DNA from: Arthrobacter wenxiniae
GTDB lineage: Bacteria > Actinomycetota > Actinomycetes > Actinomycetales > Micrococcaceae
Assembly (NCBI RefSeq): GCF_013376105.1
Contig: NZ_JAAMFM010000023.1
Location: 1 to 64,000, forward strand
DNA length: 64,000 nt
Direction: 5' to 3'
Of this stretch, positions 39,119 through 50,008 are shown in pieces. The position numbers and the translations under genes are program-made. Position 1 is the stretch's first letter. Each line of letters begins with the position of its first letter. The notes under the pieces were generated by a model, which worked only from the letters and a program-made list of their open reading frames with translations, was not told the DNA's origin and did not search any database.

Positions 39119-40492
39119 TCAGTATCCGGGCTTGAGGGAGGCGATCAGTTCGTCGACACGTTCGTCCGTGTTTTGAAACGGGTCCTTGCACAGGATGGTC
39201 TGATGCGAGCGGTCGTTGAGCTTCAGGTGGACCCAGTCCACGGTGTAGTCGCGGCCGGACTCCCGGGCGGCCTGGACAAACCGGCCGCGCAGCCTGGCCC
39301 GCGTGCTGGGCGGCGCCTCGTCGACGGCGCGGGCGATGGCGTCATTGGTGGTGACGCGGGCCGCCGCCCCCCGGCGCTCGAGGACGTTGAAGAGCCCCCG
39401 ATCCGGGGAGATGTCGTGGTAGCGCAGGTCAAGCTGCGCCACGCTGGCGGAACCAAGGTCCACGTCGTGCCGGGCCGCGTAGGCGCCCAGCAGCTTGAGC
39501 TTGATGGCCCAGTCAATTTCCGTGTCGATGGCCGAATAGTCCTGGCTTTCAATGGCGTCCAGCGTGCGCTCCCACAGTTCCAGGATCCGCGGCACCAGTT
39601 CGTTGTGGGCCCCGTGCGAGCGGACAAAGCCGTTCACCTTCTCCAGGTAGTGGCGCTGGATCTCGATGGCGTTCATGGTCCGCCCGTCAGCCATCTTGAC
39701 GGCGTGCTTGCCGGTGAGGTCGTGCGAGACTTCGCGGATGCTGCGGATGGGATTCTCCATGCGCATGTCCGTCATGATGGTCCCGGCCTCGATCATGCGC
39801 AGGATCAGGTCCACCGTGCCCACCTTGAGCAGGGTGGTGGTCTCGGACATGTTGGAGTCGCCCACGATCACGTGCAGGCGGCGGTAGAGTTCGGCGTCGG
39901 CGTGGGGTTCGTCGCGGGTGTTGATGATGGGCCGGGAGCGGGTGGTGGCGGACGACACGCCCTCCCAGATGTGATCCGCGCGCTGGGAAAACGCGAAGTG
40001 GCCGCCCTGCTGGGGCCCGAGCACCTTGCCGGCGCCGGCAATGAGCTGCCGGGTCACCAGGAACGGGATGAGGATGTCCGCCACGCGGTTGAACTCCCCA
40101 CGCCGGGTGATGAGGTAATTTTCGTGGCTGCCGTAGGAGTTTCCGGCGGAGTCGACGTTGTTCTTGAACAGGAAGATCTTGCCCGAATAGCCCTCCAGGG
40201 CGAGGCGGGCCTGCGCTTCCGTGACGAGGTCGTGCAGGATCAGCTCGCCGGCGCGGTCATGGGCGATGAGCTGCTCCAGGCCGTCACATTCCGCCGTGGC
40301 GTACTCCGGATGGGATCCCACGTCCAGGTAGAGGCGTGAGCCGTTGGGCAGGAACACGTTGGAGGACCTGCCCCAGCTGACCACTTTCCGGAAAAGGTAT
40401 CTGGCCACTTCCTCGGGCGAGAGCGGGCGGGAGCCGGGCGCCGAGTAGGCGATGCCAAACTCCGTCTCAATGCCAAAGATCCGACGGTCCAC
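39119..40492 (-). CDS. pafA: Pup ligase PafA
   Basis: Joins the C-terminal Glu of Pup to substrate lysines, using ATP. The 457 residues show the glutamine-synthetase-like core: GIETEFGI at the start, the catalytic base in [13 protein letters not shown] (D57), the [19 protein letters not shown] block, and [13 protein letters not shown]. The C-terminal domain ([33 protein letters not shown]) is typical. It lies 2 bp after prcA, so it belongs to the arc-dop-pup-prcBA-pafA group. Confidence 0.97.
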   Translation of the reverse strand: MDRRIFGIETEFGIAYSAPGSRPLSPEEVARYLFRKVVSWGRSSNVFLPNGSRLYLDVGSHPEYATAECDGLEQLIAHDRAGELILHDLVTEAQARLALEGYSGKIFLFKNNVDSAGNSYGSHENYLITRRGEFNRVADILIPFLVTRQLIAGAGKVLGPQQGGHFAFSQRADHIWEGVSSATTRSRPIINTRDEPHADAELYRRLHVIVGDSNMSETTTLLKVGTVDLILRMIEAGTIMTDMRMENPIRSIREVSHDLTGKHAVKMADGRTMNAIEIQRHYLEKVNGFVRSHGAHNELVPRILELWERTLDAIESQDYSAIDTEIDWAIKLKLLGAYAARHDVDLGSASVAQLDLRYHDISPDRGLFNVLERRGAAARVTTNDAIARAVDEAPPSTRARLRGRFVQAARESGRDYTVDWVHLKLNDRSHQTILCKDPFQNTDERVDELIASLKPGY

Positions 40493-40494
40493 GG

Positions 40495-41232
40495 CTACCC
40501 CTTTCCGACCGAGTGGAGGATGCGTTCGACGTCGGACGCGGCCAGGCGCCGGAACGCGCGGTGGATGCCGCGCACCTCGCGCACGTCGCGCTCCAGGACG
40601 GCCACCTCCAGGGAAGCCGGGCCGAGCGGGTCGACGGCTTCCTGGCCGGAGCCGTTGGCCTCCCGGGGGGCCCGGAGCGCGTCAACGGCCCAGGCAAGGG
40701 CGGCCTGCAGGTCCGCGCCGGGCCGCCACGCGTCGGCGAGGCGCTGCTGGACCAGGTCCGCCTGGCCGCCCATTCCGAGAAAGCCGGGCTCGTCGGTGAT
40801 GGAGCCGTCAAAGGTGAGCCGGAAGATGTGGTCCTCCGCCTGGGTGGCGCCCACCTCGGCCACGGCGAGCTCCACCTCAAAGGGCTTTTGCTCGGCCGTG
40901 AAGACGGTGCCCAGGCTTTGCGCATAGACGCTGGCCAGGCCGCGGGCGGTCACGTCGGCCCGGTCGTAGGAGTAGCCGCGCACATCCGCGTAGCGCACCC
41001 CTGCCTGGCGCAGGCTCTCAAACTCGTTGTACTTCCCGACGGCGGCGAAGGCGATCCGGTCATAGATCTCGCCGATCTTGTGCAGCGTGGGCGACGGGTT
41101 CTCGGCCACCAGGGCAATGCCGGCGGCGAAGCTGACCACCACCACGGAGCGGCCCCGCGCAATGCCCTTGCGGGCGAAGTCGGCGCGGTCCTTCATCATT
41201 TGTTCCGGGGAAACGTAGAACTGCTGTGCCAT
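40495..41232 (-). CDS. prcA: Proteasome alpha subunit
   Basis: Forms the outer gating rings of the 20S proteasome. The 245-residue protein has the alpha-type N terminus ([26 protein letters not shown]) that closes the gate and docks the Arc C-terminal tail. The core strands follow ([36 protein letters not shown]), with no catalytic threonine. ATG 41232 is 2 bp from the prcB stop. Confidence 0.96.
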   Translation of the reverse strand: MAQQFYVSPEQMMKDRADFARKGIARGRSVVVVSFAAGIALVAENPSPTLHKIGEIYDRIAFAAVGKYNEFESLRQAGVRYADVRGYSYDRADVTARGLASVYAQSLGTVFTAEQKPFEVELAVAEVGATQAEDHIFRLTFDGSITDEPGFLGMGGQADLVQQRLADAWRPGADLQAALAWAVDALRAPREANGSGQEAVDPLGPASLEVAVLERDVREVRGIHRAFRRLAASDVERILHSVGKG

Positions 41233-41234
41233 GC

Positions 41235-42059
41235 TCAGGCCTCCCTTCCCTCGGCGGTGCGCCGGTCCACAATGGCCTGGACCACGGGGGCCAGGGTTTC
41301 GGGCGGGACCCGGGTGGCGCCGTCGTCGTCCGTCACCACGTACACAACGGGCCACAGCTTGCGGACCAGGTCGGGACCGCCCGTGGCGGAGTCGTCGTCG
41401 GAGGCGTCCACCAGGGCCTCCACGGCCACGGCCACGGCACTGTCCTGGTCCAGGTCCGGGCGCCACAGCTTTTTCAGGGCCCCGCGGGCAAAGACGGAGC
41501 CGGAACCCACGCTGTGGTGCTCCAGTTCGGCATAGCGTCCGCCCGTGACGTCGTAGGAGTACAGCCGGCCCTCGGAACCGCCCGTCTCGACCCCGGCAAA
41601 CAGCGGCACCACCGACAGGCCCTGCAGCGCCATGGGAAGGTTGGCGCGGATCATGGCACCGAGCCGGTTGGCCTTGCCCTCCAGGCTCAGCTGCGTACCT
41701 TCAATCTTCTCGTAGTGCTCCAGTTCCACCTGGAAGAGCCGCACAATGTCAATCGCAATCCCGGCCGTGCCGGCAATGCCCAGCACGGAGTAGCGGTCGG
41801 CGGGGAACACCTTCTCGATGTGCCGGTTGGCGATCATGGTGCCCATCGTGGCGCGCCTGTCCCCCGCCATCAGCACGCCGCCGGCAAAGGTGAGCGCCAC
41901 GATGGTGGTCCCGTGGGGGGTGGCGGGCAGCTGCCCGGCGGGCAGGCTGCGGCCAAACGGCAGCAGCGCGGGGTTGGTCGCCGTCACAAAGTCAAGGAAG
42001 GACGACGACGCCCCGGCGGCATCCAGTGAGGGGATGCCGCCCCTGTGGTGGGAGTCCAT
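41235..42059 (-). CDS. prcB: Proteasome beta subunit
   Basis: Catalytic subunit of the 20S proteasome. A 50-residue propeptide ends in Gly, and Thr51 (in PHG-TTIVAL) becomes the N-terminal nucleophile after self-cleavage. [15 protein letters not shown] carries the conserved Asp/Lys-region residues, and [12 protein letters not shown] and DDSATGGPD are the usual C-terminal blocks. The 274-residue length fits actinobacterial PrcB. It lies 5 bp after pup. Confidence 0.96.
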   Translation of the reverse strand: MDSHHRGGIPSLDAAGASSSFLDFVTATNPALLPFGRSLPAGQLPATPHGTTIVALTFAGGVLMAGDRRATMGTMIANRHIEKVFPADRYSVLGIAGTAGIAIDIVRLFQVELEHYEKIEGTQLSLEGKANRLGAMIRANLPMALQGLSVVPLFAGVETGGSEGRLYSYDVTGGRYAELEHHSVGSGSVFARGALKKLWRPDLDQDSAVAVAVEALVDASDDDSATGGPDLVRKLWPVVYVVTDDDGATRVPPETLAPVVQAIVDRRTAEGREA

Positions 42060-42064
42060 GCTGC

Positions 42065-42271
42065 CTACTGTCCGCCCTTTTGGACGAACCCGCGCACAAA
42101 TTCCTCCGCATTGGTCTCCAGCACGCCGTCTATTTCATCCAGCAGCTCGTCCACGCCCGAGGTGGCCGCCTGGCCCGACTCGGAATCGGGAGCGGGAGTG
42201 GGCAACGGGGTCTCGTCCAGCTGCTCTTCCTCCGTGTGCGAGGAAACGTTCTTCTGTTCCTGGGAAGCCAT
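42065..42271 (-). CDS. pup: Prokaryotic ubiquitin-like protein Pup
   Basis: The small disordered tag of the pupylation system, 68 residues. It ends GGQ, so Dop must first deamidate the last Gln to Glu before PafA can use it. The helical Arc/PafA binding region is [28 protein letters not shown] 42271 gives the normal N terminus MASQEQKN; longer in-frame starts have no homology. Between dop and prcB. Confidence 0.96.
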   Translation of the reverse strand: MASQEQKNVSSHTEEEQLDETPLPTPAPDSESGQAATSGVDELLDEIDGVLETNAEEFVRGFVQKGGQ

Positions 42272-42378
42272 GATGTGCCCCTTCTGCCTCGTAGCCGGTC
42301 CTTCACTTCCATCCTGCCACGGCGGCACCAAGATTGCGCCGTGTGGCGTGGGACGTGTTTCGCCGGCCGGGGTGGCGT

Positions 42379-43974
42379 TCAGTGGCTCCCGGCGAGCAGC
42401 CTGCCCAGGAACGCCTCGGCATCCGGGCTCGTCTCAAAGAGCACGCCGGTCAGTTCCCTGGTCCCGCGCAGGGGCTCCTTGGTGGGGATGCGCTGGAGCC
42501 GGCGCTGGGAAGGCAGCTCAAAAATGACGGAGTCCCAGCTGGCACCCACCACGTTGGGCCCGTAGCGCTGGATGCACTGGCCGCGGAAGTAGGCGCGGGT
42601 GTCCTCCGGCGGCTGCTGCGCGGCATGGGCGATGGCCTCGTCGCTGAGCAGGCGCTCCATGGCGCCGCGTTGCAGCAGCTTGTAGTAGAGGCCCTTTTCG
42701 GGCCGGATGTCCGACCACTGCAGGTCGATCAGGGCAAGCCGGGGGTCCTTCCAGCCCATGTTGTCCCGGGCCCGGTACTGCTGGAGCAGCTTCAGCTTCG
42801 CTATCCACTCCACCTGGCCGGCCAGGGCCATCGGGTCGCTGCCCAGCCCGGCGAGCACCTGTTCCCACCGGGCCAGCACGGCCGCCGTGTGCCCGTCGCC
42901 CGTGTCCGGGTGCGAGGAGCCGTTGGCCGCGGCGTGGGCCTTGGCGGCCTCCAGGTAGCGCCACTGGATGTCCAGGGCACCCAGGCTGCTGCCGTCGGCG
43001 AGCCGGTGGGTCCGGGACAGCTCCCAGTCATGGCTCACGGCCTGCAGCGTGGCGACGGGGTCGGCCAGTTTCAGGTCTGGCGCCGTGCCGTGCTCAATCA
43101 TGTCCAGCACCAGCGCCGTGGTGCCGAACTTGAGGTAGTTGGAGACCTGGCTCAGGTTGGCGTCGCCAATGATCACGTGCAGGCGGCGGTACTTTTCCGC
43201 AGTGGCGTGGGGTTCGTCGCGGGTGTTGATGATGGGCCGGCGGATGGTGGTTTCCAGCCCGACCTCCGCCTCGAAGAAGTCCGCCCGCTGGCTGATCTGG
43301 AACCCGGTCCCGGAGCCGTCCTGCCCGCGCCCCACCCGGCCGGCGCCGCACATGAGCTGGCGGGTGGCAAAGAACGGTGTCAGGCCGGAGACGATGTCCT
43401 TGAACGGCACCTGGCGCGGCATGAGGTAGTTTTCGTGGCTGCCGTAGGAAACCGACTTGTTGTCCGTGTTGTTCTTGTACAGGTTGATGGCCGGCAGGCC
43501 GGGGGTGGCGGCGATGCGCCGGACCGCCGCCAGCGCCACGAGGTCCCCCGCCGCATCCCAGCGGACGGCGTCCAGCGGGTTGGTGACCTCCGGCGAGGAG
43601 TATTCCGGGTGGGCGTGGTCCACGTAGAGCCTGGCCCCGTTGCCCAGGACCATGTTCATCATCAGGGGGCCCGCGTGGTCGATCGTCTCGCCGCCCTCGA
43701 GCGCGATCTGCGCCGCGGTCAGTTCAGGCTCGACGTCGGTGAGCTGGCTGGGGTGCGCCTCGCCCCGCGGCACCACCCAGCCGCGGGCGTCGGCGAGCGG
43801 GTCCTCGTCGGTGTAGTCCCAGCGGGTTTCCCCGCCCGCCGCGGCGCGGTGCCCGGTCTCCAGCGAGTACGCGTGGACCACCTGGGTGGAAAGCCAGGTG
43901 GCGTTGAACGTGTTGGTGCCCGGGGTGTGGATGCCGTATTCGGTTTCCGCCCCCATGACGCGCACAGCGCTCAC
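42379..43974 (-). CDS. dop: Deamidase/depupylase Dop
   Basis: Turns Pup-Gln into Pup-Glu and also removes Pup from substrates. The 531-residue protein is a PafA homologue: [11 protein letters not shown] at the start, the catalytic Asp in [12 protein letters not shown] (D119), [17 protein letters not shown] and [14 protein letters not shown]. The segment at residues 42-85, between the first strand and the catalytic region, is the Dop-loop that PafA lacks. GTG 43974 overlaps the arc stop (GTGA). Confidence 0.96.
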   Translation of the reverse strand: MSAVRVMGAETEYGIHTPGTNTFNATWLSTQVVHAYSLETGHRAAAGGETRWDYTDEDPLADARGWVVPRGEAHPSQLTDVEPELTAAQIALEGGETIDHAGPLMMNMVLGNGARLYVDHAHPEYSSPEVTNPLDAVRWDAAGDLVALAAVRRIAATPGLPAINLYKNNTDNKSVSYGSHENYLMPRQVPFKDIVSGLTPFFATRQLMCGAGRVGRGQDGSGTGFQISQRADFFEAEVGLETTIRRPIINTRDEPHATAEKYRRLHVIIGDANLSQVSNYLKFGTTALVLDMIEHGTAPDLKLADPVATLQAVSHDWELSRTHRLADGSSLGALDIQWRYLEAAKAHAAANGSSHPDTGDGHTAAVLARWEQVLAGLGSDPMALAGQVEWIAKLKLLQQYRARDNMGWKDPRLALIDLQWSDIRPEKGLYYKLLQRGAMERLLSDEAIAHAAQQPPEDTRAYFRGQCIQRYGPNVVGASWDSVIFELPSQRRLQRIPTKEPLRGTRELTGVLFETSPDAEAFLGRLLAGSH

Positions 43975-45764
43975 AGGTACTGGCCGGTGTTGTGGACCGT
44001 TTCCAGCGTCTTGCCCGGCACCTGGCCTTCCTTGCTTTGGACAATGGTGCGGATGTAGGTGATCCGTTCGCCCTTCTTGCCGGAGATCCGCGCCCAGTCG
44101 TCCGGGTTGGTGGTGTTGGGCATGTCCTCGTGTTCGCGGAATTCGTCCACCACGGCGCGGAGCATGTGCTCGATCCGGATGCCTTTTTCACCGCTCATGA
44201 GCAGGTCCTTGATGGCGTATTTCTTGGCCCGGTCCACCACGTTTTGAATGACCGCCCCGGAGTTGAAGTCCTTGAAGTAGAGCATCTCGGTGTCGCCGTT
44301 GGCGTAGGTGACTTCCAGGTACTCGTTGGACTTGTCCGTGGCGTACATGGCCTCCACGGTGCGCTGGATCATGGCGTCCACCGTTTCCTGCAGGCTGCCG
44401 GCGTTTGCCTCCACGTCAAAGCGGTGGAACGGCAGTTCCGTGGTGACGTACTTGGCGAAGATGTCCGCGGCGGCCTCGGCGTCGGGCCGGTTGATCTTGA
44501 CCTTGACGTCCAGCCGCCCGGGCCGCAGGATGGCCGGGTCGATCATGTCCTCCCGGTTGGAGGCACCGATGACGATCACGTTGTCCAGCCGCTCCACGCC
44601 GTCGATCTCGCTGAGCAGCTGCGGCACGATGGTGGTTTCCACGTCCGATGACACGCCGGTGCCGCGGGTGCGGAACAGCGAATCCATCTCATCAAAGAAC
44701 ACCACCACGGCGCTGCCGTCGGAGGCCTTTTCGCGTGCGCGGCTGAAGATCAGCCGGATCTGCCGTTCCGTCTCCCCCACGTACTTGTCCAGCAGCTCCG
44801 GACCCTTGATGTTCAAAAAATAGCCCTTTTGGTCCTTGACACCGGACCGTTCGGCGGCGCGGGCCGCCAGGGAATTGGCCACGGCCTTGGCGATGAGGGT
44901 CTTCCCGCAGCCGGGAGGCCCGTACAGCAGGATCCCCTTGGGCGCCTTGAGCCCGTGTTCGCGGTACAGGTCCGGATGCAGGAACGGCAGTTCGACGGCG
45001 TCGCGGATCTGTTCGATCTGGGACGCCAGCCCGCCAATGTCCGCATAGGAGATGTCCGGCACTTCCTCCAGGATCAGGTTCTCCACCTCGGAGCGCGGAA
45101 TCTTCTCCAGCGCGTAGCCGGTCTTGCCCTCCACGGTCAGGGCGTCGCCCACGCGCAGCCTTTCCTCCTGGAGCAGGCCGGAAAGCCGGACCACGCGTTC
45201 CTCGTCGGAGCGGCCGGTGACCAGGACACGGTCGCTGCCGAGCAGTTCCTTGACCGTGACCACCTCGCCCACCCGTTCGAAGCCGAGCCCGGCGATGACG
45301 GTGAACGCCTCGTTGAGGAGCACTTCCTGCCCGACGCGCAGCTGTGCGAGCGGGAGCAGGGGACTGACGCCGACGCGCATCTTACGGCCCGACGCGTAAA
45401 CGTCGACACTTTCCTCCGTGACGGCCACGCCAGGGGTGATACCGGCCAGGCCCCTGCCGGTGCGCGGGTGCAGCGCCACGATGGTGCCGAACCCGTACGG
45501 CGGCTGGCCGTCGTTTTCCAGGGCGCTGCGCAATTTCTGGATCTCGCCCTTGGCGGTCTCCAGCATCGCGACCAGCCTGGCGTTGTTCTGCGTGGCCGCC
45601 GAGAGCTGGCGGTCCAGGTTGCGGGCCTTGTCCCGGAGCACGTTGAGCTGGCGTTCCAGCACCGCGAGCTGGCCCGGACCTGCCGCGTACGACGCCGGGA
45701 ACGTCCCGGGTGCAGGTGGGTTCGCCGCGCCGTGGCCGGCCGGGTCATTCGTTGCGTCGCTCAT
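43971..45764 (-). CDS. arc: Proteasomal ATPase Arc/Mpa
   Basis: Hexameric AAA unfoldase that recognises Pup and threads substrates into the 20S core. The 597 residues comprise an N-terminal coiled coil (residues about 30-85) that binds Pup, tandem OB domains, and the AAA module with Walker A GPPGCGKT (282-289) and Walker [12 protein letters not shown]. The protein ends in QYL, the tail with a penultimate Tyr that opens the proteasome gate. First gene of the run into dop (GTGA overlap). The 148 bp upstream hold its promoter. Confidence 0.97.
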   Translation of the reverse strand: MSDATNDPAGHGAANPPAPGTFPASYAAGPGQLAVLERQLNVLRDKARNLDRQLSAATQNNARLVAMLETAKGEIQKLRSALENDGQPPYGFGTIVALHPRTGRGLAGITPGVAVTEESVDVYASGRKMRVGVSPLLPLAQLRVGQEVLLNEAFTVIAGLGFERVGEVVTVKELLGSDRVLVTGRSDEERVVRLSGLLQEERLRVGDALTVEGKTGYALEKIPRSEVENLILEEVPDISYADIGGLASQIEQIRDAVELPFLHPDLYREHGLKAPKGILLYGPPGCGKTLIAKAVANSLAARAAERSGVKDQKGYFLNIKGPELLDKYVGETERQIRLIFSRAREKASDGSAVVVFFDEMDSLFRTRGTGVSSDVETTIVPQLLSEIDGVERLDNVIVIGASNREDMIDPAILRPGRLDVKVKINRPDAEAAADIFAKYVTTELPFHRFDVEANAGSLQETVDAMIQRTVEAMYATDKSNEYLEVTYANGDTEMLYFKDFNSGAVIQNVVDRAKKYAIKDLLMSGEKGIRIEHMLRAVVDEFREHEDMPNTTNPDDWARISGKKGERITYIRTIVQSKEGQVPGKTLETVHNTGQYL

Positions 45765-45912
45765 GGTGCCCTCGTCCTTCCGCACGGAACCGGTGGCGGT
45801 GCGGCCGGGGGCCGGCGCACCGCCGCTGCGTTGCAGATAGCCAAATGCTTCTACTACTGACCTTAGTGGTCCCCGGCGCCGGCTGCATTTTCGGCGGCGG
45901 TGTTTTGGTGTT

Positions 45913-46977
45913 TCAGTCCGATTCGCTGGCGTCGATCTTGCTCTTGGTGCGCTTGGTCTGCACGGTCGAGGCGGCATCGCGGGCTGCCCGGCGCAGCTTG
46001 CGGTCGGAAACCGCCCTCTCCCCCACGGCTTCCGGCGTCCAGTGGCTGAGGTCCTCGTCGCTGAATTCCCCCTTCGCCTTTTTCTTCAGGTTCAGTCCCG
46101 TCACGCCGTCCGCCAGGCGCCGCGCCACCATGAGGAAGCCGGTGTGGGCCACCATGCGGTGGTCCGGGCGAACGGCAAGCCCTTCCAGGTGCCAGCCGCG
46201 GACCATGGATTCCCAGGCGTCGGGTTCGGTGAAGCGCCCGTCGGCGCGGATGGCCTCGGCCGTGCGGGACAGCTGGGTCACCGTGGCGACATAGTTGACC
46301 CAGACGCCTCCGGGGGCCAGCACCGTGGCCACGGCATCCAGGCATTCCCAGGGGGCCAGCATGTCCAGGACCACACGGTCGATGCTGCCGGGGGCCTCCT
46401 GCGCCACCACCTCGTCCTGGAAGTCGCCCAGGGAGATCTTCCAGGCCGGGTGCGGGCCGCCGTACAGCGTCTCCACGTTGCCGCGGGCAATGTCGGCGAA
46501 TTCCTGGCGCCGCTCAAAGGAGTGCAGGTAGCCGGAGTCGCCCACAGCGCGCAGCAGTGAAATGGACAGGGCGCCCGAGCCCACTCCGGCCTCTACGACC
46601 CGTGCCCCGGGGTAAATGTCGCCCATGGTGATGATCTGGCCGGCGTCCTTGGGGTAGACCACTGCGGCGCCGCGCGGCATGGACAGCACAAAGTCGGAAA
46701 GCAGCGGGCGCAGGGCCTGGTACTGCTGCCCCACATTGTTTTCCACCACGGATCCCTCCACCTGGCCGATGAGCGAATCGTGGTTCAGGAAGCCCTTGTG
46801 CGTGTGGTAGGCGGTTCCGGGCGTCAGCGTGATCGTGTTCATGCGGCCGCGTTCATCGGTCAGCTGCACCCTCTCGCCGGCGCGGAAGGGACCGCGGCGG
46901 GCGGCCGCGCCGTGGGGTTCAACGGCTGTTGCCGTGCCGGCGGGGGCTCCGCTGCTGCTGTTTTCGCTCTGGCTCAT
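45913..46977 (-). CDS. trmI: tRNA (adenine-58-N1) methyltransferase TrmI
   Basis: Methylates A58 in the T-loop of tRNAs. A 354-residue protein with an N-terminal beta domain ([37 protein letters not shown]), then the SAM site [16 protein letters not shown] (residues 127-142) and the catalytic region [15 protein letters not shown]. The C-terminal Lys-rich tail ([17 protein letters not shown]) may contact RNA. ATG 46977 starts the conserved Ser-rich leader. It precedes arc, as in other Actinobacteria. Confidence 0.92.
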   Translation of the reverse strand: MSQSENSSSGAPAGTATAVEPHGAAARRGPFRAGERVQLTDERGRMNTITLTPGTAYHTHKGFLNHDSLIGQVEGSVVENNVGQQYQALRPLLSDFVLSMPRGAAVVYPKDAGQIITMGDIYPGARVVEAGVGSGALSISLLRAVGDSGYLHSFERRQEFADIARGNVETLYGGPHPAWKISLGDFQDEVVAQEAPGSIDRVVLDMLAPWECLDAVATVLAPGGVWVNYVATVTQLSRTAEAIRADGRFTEPDAWESMVRGWHLEGLAVRPDHRMVAHTGFLMVARRLADGVTGLNLKKKAKGEFSDEDLSHWTPEAVGERAVSDRKLRRAARDAASTVQTKRTKSKIDASESD

Positions 46978-47090
46978 GCTGGGGTGTCCTAACGGGCGTA
47001 AGGGTGCGGGACGTGGCCCCGCGTCAATCGTGGTGGGCAAGGAAGAGGCGACGTTCCGGCGTCGGCCGCTGGAACGGCCTCGGGCCTGGG

Positions 47091-48242
47091 CTATTTACCG
47101 GTGATGGCGGAAACCACCTTGGCTTGGCTGAGCAGTCCCGTCACCCGGCCCTGGGAATCAACGACCGCATATTCGGTGTCGGGCAGCTGGGAGAGGTACT
47201 GCACCAGCTCGGCCCCCGAGGCCGTTTCGGGGACGAAGGCGCCCGGTGTCAGCGACCTCGCCACCGCGTGCGCGGGCGTCTGGCCCGCGGCTTCGGGGGG
47301 CACCGCGCCCAGTGCGTGCTCGTCGACGACGGCGGCCGGGCGGCGGTCCGCGGAGCACAGCACAATGGGGGCCTGCGGGTAGCGCGCCCGCAGCGTCCAC
47401 AGCTGGGCCACGCTGCAGTCCGTGGCCGCGCTGACGGCCGGCGCGGCCAGGGCGGAGGCGGTGATGGCGGGCAGGCGCAGGCGGATGGAGGCCGCCTTGA
47501 TGGAGGCCGACGCCCCCATCCACAGGAAGCCGGCCAGCAGCACCACGATGAACGTGTTGGTCAGGTCCGGCCGTGAACCCGTGAGGTAGGGCAGCACGAG
47601 GGCGCCGGCCACCAGGAGCACCACGATGACCCGCCCGGCCCAGCCGGCCGCCACCGTGCCCCTTTCTTGGCTGCCCGTTACCTTCCACACGATGGATTCC
47701 ACCAGCCGGCCCCCGTCCAAGGGGAGCCCGGGAAGCACGTTGAAAAGGCCGATCAGCAGGTTGGCCCAGATGAAGATGTTGGCCAGCAGCAGGGCCACGG
47801 CCCCGGACAGGGACGTCGGGTTGGACGCGGCAATTTGGAGCGGCCACGCCAGTGCCGCCAGCACAAAGTTGGCCACGGGCCCGGCAAAGGCCACCACCAG
47901 GGCGCGCCCGGGCGTCGCCTTGCTGAAATCGAATTCGGTGTGCCCGCCCCACAGGTTCAAAACGATCTTGTGGGTCGGCCAGCCGTACAGCTTCGCCGCG
48001 AGGGCGTGGCTGAGTTCGTGGATGAACACCGAGAACAGCAGCAGGAGGGCGTAGGCGAAGGCCACCAGGTAGGCGCCGGCCCCGAGCGAGGGAAACCCGC
48101 GCGAGAGCTGCGGGCCGAAAACGATCACAGTGAAGGCGGCAATGAGGAACCAGGAATTGGCAAGGATGACGGGTGTGCCGCCGACGGACCCCAGGACGAT
48201 GCCTTCCCGCCGGGTCCGCCCGCCCGAGGCGGGTCTGTTCAC
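47091..48242 (-). CDS. Site-2 protease family (M50) metalloprotease with CBS-like C terminus
   Basis: A 383-residue intramembrane zinc protease of the SpoIVFB group. HELSH (residues 75-79) binds zinc, and the third ligand is in NVLPGLPLDGGRLVES. Five to six hydrophobic helices surround these. The C-terminal 120 residues resemble a CBS pair (SVAQLWTLRARYPQAPIVL ... EYAVVDSQGRVTGLLSQAKVV), which would bind a nucleotide. The substrate is unknown. GTG 48242 overlaps the HAD gene stop (GTGA). Confidence 0.88.
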   Translation of the reverse strand: MNRPASGGRTRREGIVLGSVGGTPVILANSWFLIAAFTVIVFGPQLSRGFPSLGAGAYLVAFAYALLLLFSVFIHELSHALAAKLYGWPTHKIVLNLWGGHTEFDFSKATPGRALVVAFAGPVANFVLAALAWPLQIAASNPTSLSGAVALLLANIFIWANLLIGLFNVLPGLPLDGGRLVESIVWKVTGSQERGTVAAGWAGRVIVVLLVAGALVLPYLTGSRPDLTNTFIVVLLAGFLWMGASASIKAASIRLRLPAITASALAAPAVSAATDCSVAQLWTLRARYPQAPIVLCSADRRPAAVVDEHALGAVPPEAAGQTPAHAVARSLTPGAFVPETASGAELVQYLSQLPDTEYAVVDSQGRVTGLLSQAKVVSAITGK

Positions 48243-48988
48243 AGTGAGCCCCCGGCGGGACCGCCGCGTGCGGCCAAGACTGCCGCGACGTCGTCGTACG
48301 TCCGCCCGGCCAGGGTGCCCCACATGGTGCGCCGGGCATCCGCGGGCAGCTGCACCACGTGCGGGATCGCAATGGTGGCCACGTTGGCGGCCATGGCGGA
48401 GGCAACCCCGGGGATGGAATCCTCGAGGGCGACGCAATGCGCGGCCGTCAGCGTGGGATCGGCCTCGCGCAGGAGGTCGATGGCGGTCAGGTACGGCTCC
48501 GGGTGGGGCTTTCCGCGCGCCACCTGGTCCCCCGTGACCATGAATTCAAAGTATGGCGCGTCCAGCGCATTGACGATTTCCTGCGCCAGCGGGCGCTCGC
48601 TCATCGTGACGAGCGCGCAGCGCACGCCGCGGCCGTCCAATTCTGCCAGCAGCTCGCGGGCGCCCGGCCGCCACGGCAGCTTCCGCCGGACACTGGCAAT
48701 GACGCTGTTGGACAGCTGGTCGACAATCTCGCGCACCGACAGCCGCACGCCCATTCCCTGGAAGATTTCGGCGCTCGTTTCCAGTGCGTTGCCGACCATG
48801 GAGGTGGCCAGCTGCTCGTCCCAGTGGCCGCCGTGGGAGGTGACCAGCTCAATTTCCGCGGCGATCCAGTAGGGCTCGGTGTCAACAAGCGTGCCGTCCA
48901 TGTCCCACAGGGCCGCCTTCAGTTCGGGGGCTGCGGGGGACGCCGGAACGGTGTGGGCCTGCGGTTCCAGGTCAGCGCGTAAATACAT
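48239..48988 (-). CDS. HAD-superfamily hydrolase (beta-phosphoglucomutase-like)
   Basis: A 249-residue HAD phosphatase: motif I DMDGTLVDTEPY (nucleophile D29, acid D31), a helical cap, motif II ALVTMSERPL, motif III K in ARGKPHPEPYL and motif IV ALEDSIPGVASAMAANVATIAIP. The substrate is unknown. Leaderless: TAGACT is six bases before ATG 48988. It is coupled to the M50 protease gene and divergent from the PAC2 gene. Confidence 0.88.
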   Translation of the reverse strand: MYLRADLEPQAHTVPASPAAPELKAALWDMDGTLVDTEPYWIAAEIELVTSHGGHWDEQLATSMVGNALETSAEIFQGMGVRLSVREIVDQLSNSVIASVRRKLPWRPGARELLAELDGRGVRCALVTMSERPLAQEIVNALDAPYFEFMVTGDQVARGKPHPEPYLTAIDLLREADPTLTAAHCVALEDSIPGVASAMAANVATIAIPHVVQLPADARRTMWGTLAGRTYDDVAAVLAARGGPAGGSL

Positions 48989-49087
48989 GCCTCCAGTCTA
49001 CGTGGCTTGCCGCAGGGCACTAATTGGGTCCCGCGCCGCCGGGTGGCGTGCAGTGCCGCAAACCGCAGCGCAACGTAGGCTGGAGAC

Positions 49088-49978
49088 GTGAGCGACGAGA
49101 ACATCAACCCAGCTGCAGACAACCACCGCCTGCTTGGCCCCGCGGCCGAAGGCGGCCGGGTCACCGTGCTCCTGGCCGCTTTCGAGGGGTGGAACGATGC
49201 CGGCGAGGCCGCCAGCGACGCCCTGAAGTACCTGCACCGGCTCTGGGGCGCCAAGCGGGTCTCCGTCATCGAGCCGGACGAATACTACGACTTCCAGTTC
49301 ACCCGGCCCGAGGTGCGCCACACCGGCACGGGGGCCCGGAAGATCAAGTGGCCCGTCACCAAGATCGCCAAGGCCGCCATCCCCGATACGGACGTGGACG
49401 TCATTTTCGTGCACGGCGTGGAACCGTCCTACCGCTGGCGCGCCTACACGGCGGAGCTGCTGGCCAAGGCGTCCGAGCAGGGCGTGGACTACGTGATCCT
49501 GGTCGGTGCGCTGCTGGCCGATGTTCCGCACTCGCGCCCCATTCCCGTGACCGCCACGTGCGACGACGACGAGCTGCGCGAGCGCCTGAACCTTGAGGCG
49601 AGTGAATATGAGGGCCCCGTGGGCATTGTGGGCGTCCTCAACGAGCTCTCGCTGCTTGCCGGGCTCCCCACTGTCTCACTCTGGGCGGCCGTGCCGCATT
49701 ACGTGGCGCAGGCGCCGTCGCCCAAGGCGGAACTGGCCCTGCTGAACAAGATTGAGGACTTCCTTCAGGTCTCGCTGCCCACGTCCGAGCTGGCCGATGA
49801 CGCGCAGGCCTGGGAGCGCGGCGTCAACGAGCTGGCGGCCGGGGACTCCGAAATCGCCGCCTACGTCCGCCAGCTCGAGGACGCCAAGGACACGGAGGAC
49901 CTCCCGGAGGCCACCGGCGAATCCATCGCCAAGGAGTTTGAACGCTACCTTCGCCGCCGGGGCCGCGACCAGCCGTAA
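49088..49978 (+). CDS. PAC2 family protein
   Basis: A 296-residue protein of the PAC2 (proteasome assembly chaperone 2-like) family: TVLLAAFEGWNDAGEAASDALKYLHRLWGAKRV, EPSYRWRAYTAELLAKASEQGVDYVILVGALLADVPHSRPIPVTAT and PVGIVGVLNELSLLAGLPTVSLWAAVPHYVA. Its role in bacteria is unknown; it lies 3 kb from the proteasome locus but not in it. GTG 49088 has TAGGCT six bases upstream (leaderless). Confidence 0.9.
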   Translation: MSDENINPAADNHRLLGPAAEGGRVTVLLAAFEGWNDAGEAASDALKYLHRLWGAKRVSVIEPDEYYDFQFTRPEVRHTGTGARKIKWPVTKIAKAAIPDTDVDVIFVHGVEPSYRWRAYTAELLAKASEQGVDYVILVGALLADVPHSRPIPVTATCDDDELRERLNLEASEYEGPVGIVGVLNELSLLAGLPTVSLWAAVPHYVAQAPSPKAELALLNKIEDFLQVSLPTSELADDAQAWERGVNELAAGDSEIAAYVRQLEDAKDTEDLPEATGESIAKEFERYLRRRGRDQP

Positions 49979-49980
49979 AG

Positions 49981-50008
49981 CCGCCGGCCGCCGTGCCGGC
50001 CTGGCGGC
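49981..50008. terminator. GC-rich hairpin between convergent PAC2 and mshC genes
   Basis: GCCGCC-GGCCG pairs with CGGCC-T-GGCGGC with one bulged base. It fills the gap between the two stop codons. No long T run is present, so termination efficiency is uncertain. Confidence 0.45.
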
